From assembly GCA_030789695.1 (NCBI GenBank), contig CM061132.1, forward strand, positions 160,872,817 through 160,936,816: DNA of 64,000 nucleotides. The letters run 5' to 3'. The notes beneath the pieces are model-generated. The model worked only from the letters and a program-made list of their open reading frames with translations, did not search any database and was not told the origin of the DNA. This DNA comes from Scilla litardierei. Taxonomy: Eukaryota; Streptophyta; Magnoliopsida; Asparagales; Asparagaceae. Shown here in pieces: positions 46,089 through 56,168 of this stretch. Both the position numbers and the translations under genes were made by a program. Each line of letters begins with the position of its first letter. Position 1 is the first letter of the stretch.

Positions 46089-47423
46089 ATTGTTCATCTA
46101 AACGCTGTTCTTTAAACAAAGATATACAATACCCAAATTTAGAGAATTGGGTTTGCCAGAAGTCGCTGAAACATCACGTTCTGTTTGAATGAATACATCT
46201 TGTTATATTGTTGCCTTCATTCCATTTGAACATGTGGTTGTTTGTTGATTCACGGCATAAATACATTGGGGGCCTTGTTCATCTTGATCTCTTATTAGAC
46301 AATTGTCGCAGTTATCTGTTGAGATTAATTTTTTGTTGAGGCCACATCTTTTTAGCTTACAAATTACTACCAGTTAAAGTCACATGCTCCATAAATTAGA
46401 AATTGATTTCAGTCTAATAAAATTCTGTTTTCTTATTTGCCTTTTCCAACTTATGTGCTAAGATGCATATGTTTATAAAGTTCGGTTCTTGGTTTTGCCT
46501 ACCTTTTGCTGCATTGTGATCTATGCTGCATGAATACATCTACCATGATGCCACGTTACATTGTATGCAATGTTTTGAAGAGTGGATGCCGAGGCGAGGC
46601 GCCCGGCCAGGGCCTAGCACCCAAGCGCCCATGCGGGCCTAGGTGTTGCCTAGGCTTTTTTCTCAGAACATAAACATGCATGATTGTTCACATTTTAAGG
46701 AAAAATATATATTAAAATTAAGAAAAATATATCAAGAACAAGAAAAGTATGTCACATATCAAGTTTAATATTGTAATATTCAAAATTCCAACTATTAACA
46801 CGTCTGTACGGGTGCCTAGGTCTTCTTGGGGTGGGTGCAGGTTGCCTGTGCAAGCGCCTAAGTTGCTTGGTAGATGCCCAGAAAGGTTGCCTAAATCCTG
46901 AGCATGCGGCCAAAAAGGGTCATCAGACGAGGCTTTTTTAAAACACTGATTGGATGCATGTCCGATACATGTGTCTCTGACATGTGTAATGTGTATTTTT
47001 AAAATTTGCAGTGTGCTGGCCTGTAGGGTCCTTAAGGACATGGCAATGGCCGTGCAAGATAAGTTGTTTTTTTTAACACACTAAATTTCATGTTCAAAAA
47101 AGAATTCGCGGATTCTTTTTGGTAGTGAGTGAAATTTCATTTATAAAATATGGACTTCAAAGAAAAAAGTTACAAAGCGGGAATAAGCCCAAGGTGCGCT
47201 TACAGTTCTACTTAATAGTATCTGCCCTCCCGGGAGAGGACAACCCCTGTTTCTGGCTGGACTTCAATGAGTGAGTGCTATTCCCATTCCTGACTTTGGT
47301 CCGACCCGACCGGACCTTCTCTTGTTCCCCGACCAGTTTGCTTGCTCACTAGAAGAGTAAAGCAAGAGCAGCTAGTTTAGGAGGAAGAGGACACCAGGGG
47401 CTCTTCGGCCTCAAGCCAATCAA
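46089..47423. other. intergenic, no gene seen
   Basis: 3' flank of PEX11A. A GC-rich patch of gcgcc/cctagg repeats (46585-46655, echoed at 46810-46875) resembles a repeat common in plant intergenic DNA. No domain-bearing frame. Confidence 0.35.
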
Positions 47424-49440
47424 TTGTCATCAAGAAATAAGAAATATTTCAGAAACCAGGACTTATTAGTCATAGTATGTGAAAGCAGACTCGAGCTGAA
47501 GTTGGAAAGATCCATACAGTACTTGAGAGACGCATTCCTTAATTTTCAACTGCACGGATGGTTCAGGTCACTATTTCCTGTTTCTTGCCTTGTATTATCA
47601 CTTATCAGTTTGTGTACCATACATATGAGATTTCTATTATGGTCGGTGGGAAGCCAATGTGAAAAAAATAGTGCTAGGCTATAAACTGTGAGACACATTA
47701 GATGTGGTATCAGTTTATGTCACTTTTTCCTGTTTTTTGTTTCTTTGTTTCCTTTTGTTTCTGCTGCTGTTGTTTTGTGCGCTCGTGCATGCATGTTTTT
47801 TTGGGGTGGGGGATTATAGACCATTAGATGGTTGAGGAGTTCAAGTAACCACTTTACAGTTTCCATTCTTGGTTTAGTTTACCATATGTGACATGGAAGT
47901 AGCAGCAGGTTAAGGTCGCAGATTTCAGAAACTTCTGACAGTCCCATGCTCCCACCACACTTTGGACTACATTCTTCTATGTCTCCTCTTTTGATATGAA
48001 TTTTGTTATGCCAGCGACCGTGGCCATCTACCTCTGTTGACATTACATGTTGAAAGAATGAACCATTCGCATGGTTTTTTTCATTTTGTGTTATTTCCCT
48101 GGGAAGGTTGTATACTTCTCAGTTAATCGACGGCAAGCTTATACATATGATAACTTGAACTCTGAAACGAGTCAAAAATAGCAGAATGTGCTTCTGCCCA
48201 CTATTGTTGAATATCTTAATCGGATTGCAAACTCAGGCTCAAATATTCTTAGATTTCTCAAGTGGATTGCAAACTCACCATTTGTAAAGAGGAGTTACGA
48301 AGAGTTAAAACCAAAGTCTTCAAACAAAAAGGTAATTCACAGACTGTCCCAGGCCCGGCCCCTGCAGGTACTTTTTGTTACTTTGAATTATGAGTACTGA
48401 CTCTGTTGTCATGTTGAGTTACTACAAATGGTTAGTCAGTAGCTCTACCCTGAACATCCTCTTAGCCGCGTATTTTGGGTACTTTAGTAATGGTCTTAAT
48501 GACATGCTAACTTATCGCGTGGAGGAATTTGACGCCTCATCTAGGTGGAGTCCATATAGACTTGGTCCGTAAGGGTGTTTGTTGGATGGAAATAGAGCCA
48601 CTGCGGCTTTTGCTGCATTCCAATTTTTTTTTTATGTTTGATTAGAAGCATGGTAAATAGAGCCACTGAATTTTTTTTTATAAAGTGCAGCAACTGTTGC
48701 GGCCAAATTGGCGTTTCACAAAAAAGGGGGTTACAACCTCAGCAAATTAGTTTCTTTTATTTCCAACCTACCCTTGAATCAAATCTTTTAGTCATAATTA
48801 ACAGTTACGTCATAATAACTATCATTTTTAATTGGTAATAAACTCGTTGTAGCAATATCACATGAAGTATTGCAAACAAGCTAATCAAAGCTTATTTTCC
48901 TGCAACAAATGTAACATTTGTGGCATTTCCATCGCGAGTCATTTTGGTGTGGTTCAGGTCTTAGCTAAGTTGTTTAAGTGTACTTTGGTTGGTATAGTTT
49001 TTATGAAACTAATGATATTACCTTTCATCCCAAAGCGGTTGAAGTTTTACCGAGCCTTCAACTTGACCGGAGTGTTGGAGCTCTTGTTAACTCACAATTT
49101 CTCCTTCCAGCGAGGTCTCAATCTTTCAGTACATTTGTTTGTTATACTTTTTATTGTCATTGAATTTTATTTTATTAATCTTAACTCCTAATTTCATCAC
49201 GGTCTTTCAAGTTTTCAACCTACTTCGGTGATGTTTTTCCGAGAGATTTCATCAAAAACCGAGCAGTGACCACAATGGTGTTGCTAAATTGGTTGTTTTT
49301 AGGGGTTATTTCTTACTAATTAGGGGTTTGAAAGAGTTGGTGTCAACTTTGGAGCCAGAATACGGTGAAGAAAGTGCGACATTAGACGATATAGCAAGAA
49401 ATGGCTGTGAGTTGTTCATACTTGGGTGAAGCCGTGATGG
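47424..49440 (+). pseudogene. possible exons of an unidentified gene or gene relic
   Basis: Several stretches look coding but belong to no family I recognise: 47424-47566 (RLELKLERSIQYLRDAFLNF), 48188-48331 (TIVEYLNRIANSGSNILRF, ending before an AG|GTAATT donor-like site), about 49010-49120 (TFHPKAVEVLPSLQLDRSVG) and about 49330-49430 (ELVSTLEPEYGEESATLDD). They are on the same strand, in different frames, separated by AT-rich intron-like DNA. No start, stop or continuous splicing path could be fixed. This may be a degraded gene, a captured gene fragment or chance. Confidence 0.3.
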
Positions 49441-49949
49441 GTTAGATGTGGAACCTGAGAAGCGAGCATACATGTCGCTAAGCTAATTGATTGCCGTGGC
49501 TTTGTTTCTGCAATGATAAGCATAATCATTATAAGGAGTATGGTGGGGTTTCTTTAATTTGAGGGACAAAGAAAGATCATGTTCGTGTGCCTTCATTTGT
49601 CAAAATAAAAACTGTGTTTCAAACCGTTGAACTCTGAAATCCGAACAATCTAATCAGAATTAAAAGCTACAGCACACCATTTTGCCCAGTTTTTACCCTC
49701 TTTTGGAATTGTGCTAGAATTGAATTGTGATGTTCCACTAATATGTTATTCTCTGATGTTAATCCCCTGTTTCTATCATGCTTCTGTTTTATATTATGGA
49801 AATTTCGGGGTGTGTAAGAAGCTGACCAATGAGAAATGTGATTTATGTAGGTCGTTAACTTGTTTGGTGAATATTGGATATGCACCCTCAGCGAGACTTA
49901 GGGTTGTGTCGGTTGTAAAGAACGCTATCTTGATTTAATATTGGGTACC

Positions 49950-50171
49950 TGTTAGAAAGAGCAGAGGGCTGATTTCCACCTTGATTTATATCGAGCATTA
50001 TTGGGTCTTTCAGCGTTCATGGTTTTTTTTGTTTGAGATGTGTTGTAATAGCTACTGATAATAGTCATTAGGCATTTGGGTGTTTATTGTGAACTTGTAC
50101 CTGATCGATTCTCTATAAATATAGAATAGTACAAGGTAGCCTATTTGCAAATCTCTCTCTGATTTCTAACG
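49950..50171 (+). repeat. orphan LTR of a copia-type element
   Basis: Begins TGTTAGAAAGAG and ends TTTCTAAC, with a TATA motif CTATAAATATAG near 50113, and is followed directly by a tRNA-iMet primer site. Only about 110 bases of interior follow before element C interrupts. No matching 3' LTR was found in the window. Confidence 0.6.
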
Positions 50172-50183
50172 TGGTATCAGAGC
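50172..50183 (+). promoter_or_regulatory. tRNA-iMet primer binding site of the orphan LTR
   Basis: TGGTATCAGAGC, complementary to the 3' end of plant initiator methionine tRNA. Confidence 0.8.
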
Positions 50184-50298
50184 ATACGACCGACCCTCAT
50201 GTCTCTCCATGATTTCTTAACAAAACAACTAATTTATATAACAATGTTGATTTTGCTACCCTCAAATAACTTGTTTGCCTTGGTCTCTACAACATTTG

Positions 50299-50757
50299 TG
50301 TTGTGATTCTCACTGATCACTATAAGATTTACTGATAACAGTAAAATAGTAAAAATACTGATCACTGTAAAACAGTAAAAATTGGAGAGAGAGAGAAAAA
50401 AAAGGATTTCAGTATTTCTCACCAGGAAATATCTTTACACACTCGGGTAAACACAAAAAAAACTCACTACAATATTTACCTCTCTGGGGTAACTTCCCTC
50501 TCTGGGGTAATTTTCTCTCACGGAAGAAATCCCTCACTCTAACACCTCTCTGGGTAACTGCCTCTCTTCTTTCTCTTGAAGAAGAGAACTCGATTTTGGG
50601 ATTGGGATGATATGAAACCTCGGCCTTCATCTCCCTTTTATAGTGTTCTAATCCTCTAAGAAACGTCACTAATGACGTTTCTTAGAGCGGGACAATGTTG
50701 AAAAAATCAACAAAGGGGAATAGGCGGTAGGTGGGAGGTTGGCAGATGGACCCTTCA
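50299..50757 (-). repeat. element C 3' LTR
   Basis: Minus-strand TGAAGGGTCC...CACAACA. It contains a 30-base palindromic site at 50656-50685 upstream of the TATA box, as in the 5' LTR. Confidence 0.93.
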
Positions 50758-50790
50758 ATTCTCCCCTTCCAGCTGCATCTAAAGTGATTG

Positions 50791-53700
50791 TCACGTAACA
50801 ACCATCCCAGCTATGTCTCTGCACAGCTCCAGCTTCTCCCGTGTCACCACCTTCGTGAACATATCTGCTGGATTCTCCTTCGTGTGGATCTTCACTAGTC
50901 TCAACAGCTGTTGATCCATCACCTCCCGTATCCAATGATACCGAATGTCAATGTGCTTTGTCCAAGCATGATACATCGAATTCTTGCTCAGATCTAAAGC
51001 ACTTTGACTATCACAATGTACCATGTACATTTTCTGCTTGATCCCTAATTCTTGGAGAAATCGCTTTAACCACAACATTTCCTTACCAGTTTCTGTAATT
51101 GCAAGATACTCCGCCTCTGTTGTGGATAGCGCAACGCACTTCTGCAATCTTGATTGCCAGGACACAGCTCCCCCTGCAAAAGTGTAGACAAATCCTGATG
51201 TAGATTTTCTACTATCAAGATCTCCAGCCATATCTGAATCTGTATAGCCCTCCAAGATTAGATCAGCTCCTCCGTAGCATAGACATGCCTTTGAAGTACC
51301 CTTCAAGTATCGAAGAATCCACTTGACCGCCTCCCAATGTTCCTTTCCTGGATTAGAAAGGAATCGGCTCACCATTCCCACTGCATGGGCAATGTCAGGA
51401 CGTGTACACACCATTGCATACATCAAACTCCCAACTGCTGAAGAATAAGGTATCGATGACATCTCCTCCGTCTCTTTCTTGGATGAAGGGCTTGACCTCC
51501 TGCTCAACTTGAAGTGGTTGGCCAATGGAATGCTAACTGGTTTGGCATGATCCATCTTGAATCTCTTGATCACGCGTTCAACGTACTTCTCCTGAGATAG
51601 CCATAGCTTGTTGTGTTTCCTATCTCGGACTATCTGCATTCCCACAATTTGTTGAGCCGGACCTAAGTCTTTCATATCAAAAGACTTAGAGAGTTCCTTC
51701 TTCAGCTGGCCGATTTTTGTTGCATGTCGTCCAACGATCAACATATCGTCGACATATAAAAGCAATGCAACGAAGTTACCGTCTGGAAACTGCTGTGTAT
51801 AAACACACTGGTCGGCAGCGGTCCTTTTGTAGCCTTGACTCATCATGAATGAGTCAAACTTCATGTTCCACTGTCGTGGTGCTTGCTTGAGGCCGTACAG
51901 ACTCTTCTTCAGCTTGCATACGAGGTTTTCTTTGCCTGAAACCTCGAAACCTTCTGGCTGCTCCATGTAGATTTCTTCATGTAGATCACCATGAAGAAAC
52001 GCCGTCTTGACATCCATCTGCTCAAGCTCTAAATTCAACCTGGCTACCAATCCGAGGATGACGCGGATTGAAGCCATCTTCACAACAGGTGAAAAGATCT
52101 CGTCAAAGTCAATACCTTTCTTCTGAAGGAATCCTTTGACCACCAGCCGAGCTTTGTGCTTCACCATCTTTCCGTTGCCATCTTTCTTGAGCTTGAACAC
52201 CCATTTGTTCTTCAACGCCTTCTTTCCTTGTGGAAGCTTGACCAACTCATAAGTAGAATTCTTTTGCAGAGATTCCATCTCATCGTGCATAGCTTGCAAC
52301 CAACTTTCTTTGTTCTTGTGAGATATTGCTTCATGAAAACTCTCTGGCTCCCCCTCTTCAGAAAGTAGAAGATATTCAGCTTCTGAATATCTGGTTGATG
52401 GAATCCGGCCTCGTTCAGATCTCCGTACTTGTGAGTTGTTGACTTCAGGAGACGTACCATCATCTGCCTGCGGTGATGGTGGTGCAGTATTTGCTGGAGA
52501 GGGTTGTGGCTCCCCCTGCTCAGCATCCGCCTCTTCTTCCACGTCTTGTTCAACAGCCTCCTCCTCTTCTGGTATTTCTTCATGCACCTCTTCGTATTGC
52601 AATGGTGCTGGGTCTGGAACAATGTCTTCAGCACTTGAGCTTGCAGTTGAAGACGCCATGGGCTTTTCAATGTCTTTCAATGTCTGATTTTCTTGGAACA
52701 GCACATCCCTGCTCCGAATCACCTTCTTCGTCTTTGGGTCCCACAACATGTACCCAAATTCTTCATCTCCATAGCCGATGAAGATACAAGGAATGGTCCT
52801 TGCATCAAGCTTCTGCCTTTGCTCTTTGGATACATGTGCAAAGGCTAAGCAACCGAACACCCTCAAGTGGGAGTATGAGGGATTCTTACCAGACCACACC
52901 TTTTCTGGAATTGACAAATCCAAAGGTACTGATGGTGATCTGTTGATGAGGTAGCAGGCGGCACGAACAGCTTCTCCCCAGAATGGCTTTGGTAGCTTAG
53001 CCATACTTAGCATGCTTCTGACCTTCTCCATGATAGTCCGGTTCATCCTTTCAGCTACGCCGTTGTGTTGTGGAGTGTGAGGAACCGTCTTCTCATGTCT
53101 AATGCCTTGAGTTTTGCAGTAGACATCGAATGCTCTGGAAGTGTATTCGCCTCCATTGTCTGAGCGGAGGCACTTTAACTTCTTTCCTGACTCACGTTCG
53201 ACCATGACGTGCAACAGCTTGAAGAAGTCGAGCACTTGGTCTTTCGTTCTCAAGAAGTAGACCCACACCTTCCGAGAAGCATCATCAATGAAGGTCAGAA
53301 AATACCTATTCCCACCTAGCGATTCAACCTCCAAGGGACCGCAAACATCAGAGTGTACCAGACTGAGTAACTTTGATCTCCTTGTTGAAGAAGAACTGAA
53401 GGAGACTCGATGTTGCTTGCCAACTAAGCAATGCTGACAAGGATCTAGTCCAGCATCCTTAGTGATTGAGATCAGCTCCTTCTTTGTCAAGAGAGATAAC
53501 CCTCTCTCACTCATGTGACCAAGTCGTTGGTGCCACAGACTTGGAGTAGCCTCACGTTCCACCACGTTAAGGCTATCGGTACATATCTTCACATGAGTTT
53601 TGTATAACGTACCGCAGATGTGTCCCTTTGCGATAATCATGGCACCTTTCGTCATTCTCCATGTGCCGTTGCTGAAGTGGTTGTCGAAGCCCTGTTTGTC

Positions 53701-53844
53701 AAGGGCTGTCCCAGAGAGCAAGTTCAGCCGGAGATCTGGCACATGGCGGACATCCTTCAGCGTGATTGTGCAGCCGACGTTCGTCTGAATCCGAACGTCG
53801 CCAATTCCCACGATCTTGCAGGAACTTGTATTCCCCATCTTCAC
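50791..53844 (-). CDS. element C pol: integrase, RT and RNase H
   Basis: 1017 residues open to the stop, in the same frame as gag-protease upstream and separated from it by a single TGA at 53857-53859 plus four codons. In order: integrase zinc finger (HQRLGHMSERG...CQHC, about 105-150); catalytic core with the D of HSDVCGP, the D of SDNGGEY and the E of AERMNRT (about 165-270); linker rich in E and S (about 390-480); RT with ALKNKWVFKLKKDGNGK, SLYGLKQAPRQWN and catalytic YVDD (about 530-750); RNase H with YTDSDMAGD, LSTTEAEYLA and KHIDIRYHWI (about 870-990). All catalytic residues I can check are present. As a separate product it would need initiation at an internal ATG or readthrough. Confidence 0.93.
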   Translation of the reverse strand: MKMGNTSSCKIVGIGDVRIQTNVGCTITLKDVRHVPDLRLNLLSGTALDKQGFDNHFSNGTWRMTKGAMIIAKGHICGTLYKTHVKICTDSLNVVEREATPSLWHQRLGHMSERGLSLLTKKELISITKDAGLDPCQHCLVGKQHRVSFSSSSTRRSKLLSLVHSDVCGPLEVESLGGNRYFLTFIDDASRKVWVYFLRTKDQVLDFFKLLHVMVERESGKKLKCLRSDNGGEYTSRAFDVYCKTQGIRHEKTVPHTPQHNGVAERMNRTIMEKVRSMLSMAKLPKPFWGEAVRAACYLINRSPSVPLDLSIPEKVWSGKNPSYSHLRVFGCLAFAHVSKEQRQKLDARTIPCIFIGYGDEEFGYMLWDPKTKKVIRSRDVLFQENQTLKDIEKPMASSTASSSAEDIVPDPAPLQYEEVHEEIPEEEEAVEQDVEEEADAEQGEPQPSPANTAPPSPQADDGTSPEVNNSQVRRSERGRIPSTRYSEAEYLLLSEEGEPESFHEAISHKNKESWLQAMHDEMESLQKNSTYELVKLPQGKKALKNKWVFKLKKDGNGKMVKHKARLVVKGFLQKKGIDFDEIFSPVVKMASIRVILGLVARLNLELEQMDVKTAFLHGDLHEEIYMEQPEGFEVSGKENLVCKLKKSLYGLKQAPRQWNMKFDSFMMSQGYKRTAADQCVYTQQFPDGNFVALLLYVDDMLIVGRHATKIGQLKKELSKSFDMKDLGPAQQIVGMQIVRDRKHNKLWLSQEKYVERVIKRFKMDHAKPVSIPLANHFKLSRRSSPSSKKETEEMSSIPYSSAVGSLMYAMVCTRPDIAHAVGMVSRFLSNPGKEHWEAVKWILRYLKGTSKACLCYGGADLILEGYTDSDMAGDLDSRKSTSGFVYTFAGGAVSWQSRLQKCVALSTTEAEYLAITETGKEMLWLKRFLQELGIKQKMYMVHCDSQSALDLSKNSMYHAWTKHIDIRYHWIREVMDQQLLRLVKIHTKENPADMFTKVVTREKLELCRDIAGMVVT

Positions 53845-53856
53845 AATGCCAAAGTC

Positions 53857-54864
53857 TCATGCCTTGTAGTTTATGAAGAAGTCACTTCGAGGAGTGGCGT
53901 GGAATGATGCTGCTGTATCAACCACCCACTCACTGTCCTGGTTGGAGACGTGAAAGCATGTCTCTTCTTGGATAGAGCAAATAGCCACTTCTCCGGTGTA
54001 AGTGACTAACGCCTCTCCATCCTTCGTCTTCTGTTGAGAACCATTTTGACCTTGTTCTCGTAACAGCTTCCGGCAATTCTTCTTCATGTGGCCCTCCATG
54101 CCACAATGGTAACACTTGTAGGTAGGCCTCCTCCCATCTGTGGACCTACCACGGCTTTTGCTCCTGCATCTACCCCAGCTTCGACCACCTCCTTGTTGTC
54201 TTCCTCGAGTCTCTGTCACGAGGGCATGCGATTGGTCGGTGCCGGCTTCTTTTCTCCTGGCCTCCTCGTTGAAGAGGGCATCCTTAACCATAGACATGGT
54301 AAGTTTGTCGTTTGGAGCTGAATTGCTGAGAGAGACCACCAACGTCTCCCAGTTGTCTGGAAGAGAACTGAGAAGGAGAAGAGCTTGCTCTTCATCTCCA
54401 AGCTGTAACTCCACCGCAGATAGTTGATTCACCAAGCTCTGGAACTCGCTCGTGTGCTCCGCAACGGAAGTTCCACTCCGCAGCTTCAAATTTACCAGTC
54501 GCCTCATTAACAAGGCTTTGTTTCGAGCAGTCTTGGCTTGGTACATGTCATCTAGCTTTTGCCAGAGGGCATATGCGTCTGTCTCTTGCGCAACATGGTG
54601 GAAGACGCTGTGATCGATCCATTGTCGGATTTGACCGATCGTCTTTCGATTCATCTTCTTCCAGTCAGCTTCTTTGGTGGATTCCGGCTTTACTCCTTTG
54701 ACCTCCAATGGGTCAAATAAATCTTTACAACTGAGGAGATCCTCCATTCGAGGTCTCCACAGTGTGTAATTTATGGCCGTCAGTTTGACCATAGCTCCCG
54801 ACGAGGATGATTCTTCCATTTGAAGAGAAAAAAATAGAAACAATTCTCTCCAAAAAAAACTCAC
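53857..54864 (-). CDS. element C gag and start of protease, ended by premature stop
   Basis: 335 residues. The likelier start is the second ATG (residue 16, MEESSSSGAM, at 54819), because that wording opens related TNT1-like Gag proteins. Gag helical region about 25-220; basic stretch about 225-245; CCHC zinc knuckle CYHCGMEGHMKKNC at 251-264; protease begins with WVVDTAASFH, catalytic Asp at 316. The frame ends at a TGA (53857-53859) within the protease, where relatives continue directly. Upstream and downstream frames are in phase, so a single base change could account for the stop. Without readthrough no pol would be made. Confidence 0.9.
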   Translation of the reverse strand: MSFFWRELFLFFSLQMEESSSSGAMVKLTAINYTLWRPRMEDLLSCKDLFDPLEVKGVKPESTKEADWKKMNRKTIGQIRQWIDHSVFHHVAQETDAYALWQKLDDMYQAKTARNKALLMRRLVNLKLRSGTSVAEHTSEFQSLVNQLSAVELQLGDEEQALLLLSSLPDNWETLVVSLSNSAPNDKLTMSMVKDALFNEEARRKEAGTDQSHALVTETRGRQQGGGRSWGRCRSKSRGRSTDGRRPTYKCYHCGMEGHMKKNCRKLLREQGQNGSQQKTKDGEALVTYTGEVAICSIQEETCFHVSNQDSEWVVDTAASFHATPRSDFFINYKA

Positions 54865-54900
54865 TCACTCCTTTTTTTAACTCTCTCACAGCTCACCTGG

Positions 54901-54912
54901 GCTCTGATACCA
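54901..54912 (-). promoter_or_regulatory. element C tRNA-iMet primer binding site
   Basis: Reads TGGTATCAGAGC on the minus strand, two bases inside the 5' LTR. It is the standard plant copia primer site, in contrast to elements A and B. Confidence 0.9.
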
Positions 54913-54914
54913 CT

Positions 54915-55382
54915 TGTTGTGATTCTCACTGATCACTATAAGATTTACTGATAACAGTAAAATAGTAAAAATACTGATCACTGTAAAACAGTAAAAATTG
55001 GAGAGAGAGAGAGAGAGAAAAAAAAAAGGATTTCAGTATTTCTCACCAGGAAATATCTTTACACACTCGGGTAAACACCAAAAAAAACTCACTACAATAT
55101 TTACCTCTCTGGGGTAACTTCCCTCTCTGGGGTAATTTTCTCTCACTGGAGAAATCCCTCACTCTAACACCTCTCTGGATAACTGCCTCTCTTCTTTCTC
55201 TTGAAGAAGAGAACTCGATTTTGGGATTGGGATGATATGAAACCTTGGCCTTCATCTCCCTTTTATAGTGTTCTAATCCTCTAAGAAACGTCACTAATGA
55301 CGTTTCTTAGAGAGGGACATTGTTGAAAAAATCAACAAAGGGGAATAGACGGTAGGTGAGAGGTTGGCAGATGGACCCTTCA
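54915..55382 (-). repeat. element C 5' LTR with palindromic TGACG site
   Basis: Its U3 carries a TATA box CTATAAAAGG (about 55260-55268). Upstream of it is a perfect 13-bp inverted repeat with 4-base loop (55281-55310) that contains ACGTCA and TGACGT. A GA microsatellite lies near 55000. Confidence 0.93.
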
Positions 55383-55478
55383 ATTTGATGTTGCTAGAAT
55401 TTTATGCACTCTATTTGTTATACAATATAGTGTATGGAAAACGTAACTGTGCTATAAAATATATTAAAAAGATGTACT

Positions 55479-55623
55479 TGTTATAATCAACTACTGGGAG
55501 AGGAACCCCCAGCCCTTTATTTATAGGCATGGTAGGAGAGTAAATACATCGAATACATAGATATGTGCGTATCTCTAAGATACCCGCAATCCTAACCGAC
55601 TCTGGTTATTTCCATTCACAACA
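55479..55623 (-). repeat. element B 3' LTR
   Basis: Minus strand TGTTGTGAATGG...TATAACA with TATA motif CCTATAAATAAAG. It is preceded (on the minus strand) by the purine tract gataagggggag. Confidence 0.92.
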
Positions 55624-56010
55624 CTCCCCCTTATCCAGCCATAGGTGTGGACTCCGCTCAAGAGTACTTCGGGATTTTGAGCATAATAAGAGTCTCACAT
55701 AGGGTGGATACTTCGGGATCCTGAGTTGGTGAGGTTTGCCTCGTTAAAACCATTAGCTATGGAAAACCCAGTGGGAAAAACCATAGTTAAGGAAAAAGAG
55801 TGCAAACGCTCTTTAACTCCCCCTGATTTGTACAAGTGAATCTGCTCATGAATACTTCTGGATTCTGAGCGTCACTGAGGGGTGGATACTTCAGGATCCA
55901 GAGTTGATGTGATTTGCCTCGTTAAAACCTTTGGCTATGGAAAACCCAGTGGGAAAAACCATAGCTAAGGGAAAAGAGTACAAATTCTGTCAACTCCCCC
56001 TGATCTGTAA
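55624..56010 (-). repeat. duplicated 3' untranslated segment of element B with extra purine tracts
   Basis: Two direct copies of about 180 bp (about 55640-55830 and 55831-56010). Both contain ttgcctcgttaaaacc, then ctatggaaaacccagtggga, then a purine tract (minus-strand cagggggagtt). Element A has only one copy. Confidence 0.75.
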
Positions 56011-56168
56011 AAGCTCTTAGGCTTTCAGATCTCGTAGGCTTATCTCATCACTCCTATTTACAATATTCCGAAAATGTACACAGATTACGAGTTTTATCAC
56101 CATCAAGCAGCTGCTGAATCCAGAAACTCTGAAGAGGTTGCTAAGTTTCGTCGCCTCTGATGTGGTCT

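Larger units (their letters stand above)
50299..55382 (-). mobile_element. Copia element C (nearly intact, Tork/TNT1-like)
   Basis: 5,084 bp with LTRs of 468 bp (5', 54915-55382) and 459 bp (3', 50299-50757), target duplication ATTTG (50294-50298 and 55383-55387), a tRNA-iMet primer site, a single gag-pol frame and a purine tract. The LTRs differ by about 2 percent plus a GA-repeat length change, so the insertion is recent. The only visible break is one in-frame stop between protease and integrase. Protein wording is closest to the TNT 1-94 type. Confidence 0.95.

Noticed and set aside
52212..52781. Frames of 70-152 codons on both strands inside element C
   Set aside because: Shadows of the integrase-RT linker in other frames.
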